Of a stretch of DNA of 45,257 bases, positions 43,849 through 45,257 are shown piece after piece. The position numbers and the translations under genes were made by a program. Under the pieces are notes generated by a model. The model did not search any database. It was not told the origin of the DNA and saw only the letters and a list, made by a program, of their open reading frames with translations. Each line of letters begins with the position of its first letter. Position 1 is the first letter of the stretch. Source of the DNA: Ancylobacter amanitiformis (GTDB taxonomy: Bacteria > Pseudomonadota > Alphaproteobacteria > Rhizobiales > Xanthobacteraceae). Location of the stretch: positions 1 to 45,257 of the forward strand of contig NZ_JAUSVR010000024.1 of the NCBI RefSeq assembly GCF_030814815.1, written 5' to 3'.

Positions 43849-44119
43849 TCGCACATAGTCGCTGCTGGAGCCGCGAATGGATGCCGGGCTTCGCTTGTTT
43901 GCGCCTCTCTCGCCGCGGGATCATCGCCTGGGCGAGCCGGCGCTGTCGGCGCTGTCGGCGCCATGGATGGGTGACAGGCCCGTGCTTTCCGAACGTGCCG
44001 GCCGGGTCCCCAAGCTGCAAAAGCCTGTTCATGTAGGTCCGGTCGACATCGCTGGACGGGTGGTCCGAGACGGTCTGATCTTCAGACCTGGGGCCAAACG
44101 CCGTCGCTAAGAATCCCTC
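43849..44119. other. Spacer between the DadA-like gene and the IS630 element
   Basis: About 270 bp with no gene I recognise. A 77-residue frame (43877-44110, plus strand) is free of stops and ends just before the IS630 insertion site, but it has no clear ribosome-binding site or family resemblance. The spacer may be debris from an older element, possibly connected with the IS5-family fragment on the other side of IS630. Confidence 0.45.
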
Positions 44120-44128
44120 TAGAGCGTT

Positions 44129-44785
44129 TCATGTTTTGATTGAAGCGTACCCGGCATTTTTGAGATAGTTGGCGCACTCGGTTGGGTCGATGGCGTGGAC
44201 GAGTTCGCCGACATGGCGCCAGGTGTCTTCGATGGTTCGCTTCTGGGCCTTGCGCATCCAGTGCTTGATCTTGGCGAAGGCCTGCTCGATCGGATTGAGA
44301 TCGGGCGAGTAAGGCGGCAGGAACCAGAGCCTGGCGCCGGCCGCCCGGATCAGGTGGCGCACCGCCTCGGATTTATGGCTGCCCAGATTGTCCATGATGA
44401 CGATGTCGCCGGGCTTCAACGTGGGCACGAGCACCTGCTCGACATAGGCGCGGAAGCACGCGCCGTTGATCGGGCCGTCGAAGACGCAAGGCGCGGTCAG
44501 GGCATCGACGCGCAGGGCTCCGAGGAAGGTCAGGGTCTTCCAATGGCCGTGGGGCGCAAAGCCGCGCAGGCGCTTGCCCTTCTGTCCCCACCCATAGAGC
44601 GGGGCCATGTTGGTCTTGATCCAGGTCTCGTCGATGAAGACGAGCCGGCTCGGGTCGAGCTTGGGCTGATGTTTGCGCCAGCGCTGGCGGCGACGGGCGA
44701 TATCGGCTCGGGCCTGCTCAAGGGCGCACATCGTTTTTTTTGAAGCGCAGCCCCTCGCGGCGCAAGAACCGCCAGATGGCGTCAT
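44129..44785 (-). CDS. IS630 transposase, DDE catalytic part (OrfB frame)
   Basis: Catalytic domain of the IS630 transposase. The acidic triad is visible: Asp in VFIDETW, Asp in IVIMDNLGSHK and Glu in SPDLNPIEQAFAKIKHW. The open frame extends to 44785, but the region that continues OrfA begins at the A8 tract (44734-44741), where OrfA reads FKKN and this frame reads SKKTMCALEQARADIARRRQ. A single +1 shift there would make a normal 315-residue transposase. The C-terminus (NAGYASIKT) lies next to the inverted repeat. Whether it is active depends on slippage at the A8 tract. Confidence 0.9.
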   Translation of the reverse strand: MTPSGGSCAARGCASKKTMCALEQARADIARRRQRWRKHQPKLDPSRLVFIDETWIKTNMAPLYGWGQKGKRLRGFAPHGHWKTLTFLGALRVDALTAPCVFDGPINGACFRAYVEQVLVPTLKPGDIVIMDNLGSHKSEAVRHLIRAAGARLWFLPPYSPDLNPIEQAFAKIKHWMRKAQKRTIEDTWRHVGELVHAIDPTECANYLKNAGYASIKT

Positions 44786-45077
44786 GCGAGACCGAGATTC
44801 CTCGCGCCGCCAGTTCCCCCTTCAGGGCGTGCAGCGTCAGGCTCGGGGTCTGCGCGATCCGCTCGGCGATGAAGGCGCGGTGCGGCTCAAGCACCCGCTT
44901 GCGGTGGCCGCCCATCTGCCCCGGTGCCACCGAGCCCGTCGCACGGTGACGCTGCGACCACTTCACCACCGAGGAGACCGCAACTCCGAACCGCGCCGCA
45001 ACCGCTCGGCTCGTCTCTCCGGAAAGAACCGCTGCAACAACCCGCTCCCGCAGGTCAGTCGATAGAGGTCGGACCAT
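44718..45077 (-). CDS. IS630 transposase, DNA-binding part (OrfA frame)
   Basis: 119 residues. Helix-turn-helix at the N-terminus (LRERVVAAVLSGETSRAVAA then RFGVAVSSVVKWSQRHRATG) and a second winged-helix-like part (LTLHALKGELAARGISVSHD) that binds the inverted repeats. It ends after the A8 tract (FKKNDVRP), out of frame with the DDE domain. Many related IS630 transposases are a single ORF, so this is either programmed slippage or a one-base indel. Confidence 0.9.
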   Translation of the reverse strand: MVRPLSTDLRERVVAAVLSGETSRAVAARFGVAVSSVVKWSQRHRATGSVAPGQMGGHRKRVLEPHRAFIAERIAQTPSLTLHALKGELAARGISVSHDAIWRFLRREGLRFKKNDVRP

Positions 45078-45165
45078 GCGATGCTGGCCTCCGCCCAGCC
45101 AGCATCTTGAATCACAACTTCCCCAAAACTGGAATCCCTACGATTCAATCAAACGCAGAAAGGCT

Positions 45166-45257
45166 CTAGGAGACCGACTCATAACTCCGCAACCAAATGC
45201 GGATTGACGCGAGTTGGACTGAGGCGAGGAAATTGTCGTCTCGTTTGTCATAGCGGG
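45166..45257 (-). CDS. IS5-family transposase, C-terminal 29 residues (partial)
   Basis: Reading the minus strand from 45255 gives RYDKRDDNFLASVQLASIRI then WLRSYESVS and a stop at 45168-45166. This C-terminal string is characteristic of IS5-family DDE transposases of alphaproteobacteria. The rest lies beyond the window edge. The TAG stop uses the IS630 target TA plus the first IS630 base, so IS630 inserted exactly at or beside the stop codon. It is too short to judge whether the element is intact. Confidence 0.85.
   Translation of the reverse strand, partial: RYDKRDDNFLASVQLASIRIWLRSYESVS

Larger units (their letters stand above)
44122..45166 (-). mobile_element. IS630-family insertion sequence, complete
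   Basis: 1045 bp flanked by TA at 44120-44121 and 45167-45168, the target duplication of IS630/Tc1-mariner elements. Imperfect terminal inverted repeats of about 26 bp: the left end starts gagcgtttcatgttttgatt, and the right end read inward starts gagcctttctgcgtttgatt. The transposase is in two overlapping frames on the minus strand. The element abuts the 3' end of an IS5-family transposase. It shares 134 of 138 bases with the partial copy at the left edge and has the same orientation. Confidence 0.93.

Noticed and set aside
43990..44110. Resolvase-like string DRTYMNRLLQL on the minus strand near the IS630 junction
   Set aside because: Only about eleven residues look similar, no catalytic region is present and the surrounding residues do not fit the family.

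Overview
The window is about 45 kb of GC-rich, densely packed bacterial DNA. It looks like an alphaproteobacterium of the Hyphomicrobiales, plausibly Xanthobacteraceae (Ancylobacter/Starkeya/Xanthobacter type). That placement is an inference from GC-rich codon use, the family mix (five-gene urt operon, Fae-family protein, many amide-scavenging ABC systems) and a TA-flanked intergenic palindrome of a kind I associate with Rhizobiales. No rRNA, tRNA or CRISPR array was seen.

Layout. 1-140: the end of an IS630-family element. 138-5626 (minus strand): a polyamine-type ABC importer (ATPase, two permeases, binding protein) plus an amidase, in one operon. 5785-7455 (plus): a YtcJ-like amidohydrolase, convergent with a second amidase (7535-8992, minus) across a stacked hairpin. 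9136-9519: an orphan HTH protein related to IS3 OrfA. 9901-16381 (plus): urtABCDE followed by an FmdA/AmdA formamidase. 16548-19470 (minus): a P5C-reductase-like protein, a LysR regulator and a luciferase-like monooxygenase (LLM). 19807-28947 (plus): SDR, second LLM, a complete branched-chain-type ABC importer, flavin reductase, VOC protein and a formaldehyde-activating-enzyme (Fae) homologue. 29085-33035 (minus): htpG and a P1B-type metal ATPase. 33530-39892 (plus): an M19 dipeptidase with a five-gene dipeptide/oligopeptide ABC importer. 39956-41071 (minus): a GATase1/AraC regulator. 41225-43848 (plus): a third amidase overlapping a DadA-like FAD oxidoreductase. 44122-45166: a complete IS630 copy, abutting the 3' end of an IS5-family transposase that runs off the window.

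How it fits together. Most of the window captures and breaks down small organic nitrogen compounds: four complete ABC importers, three amidase-signature hydrolases, a formamidase, a metal amidohydrolase, a dipeptidase and an amino-acid oxidoreductase. The least familiar part is the divergent unit at 16.5-28.9 kb. It combines two FMN-dependent monooxygenase-like proteins, a flavin reductase, an SDR, a dedicated ABC importer and a Fae homologue that seems to lack the usual N-terminal histidine. That layout suggests an uncharacterised catabolic pathway in which a small imported compound is oxidatively cleaved, perhaps with release of a C1 unit. A second coherent unit (33.5-43.8 kb) looks suited to peptides or amides that contain D-amino acids.

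Mobile DNA frames the region. Two same-orientation IS630 copies bracket about 44 kb, and two 105-bp TA-flanked palindromic repeats inside it have ends resembling the IS630 termini.
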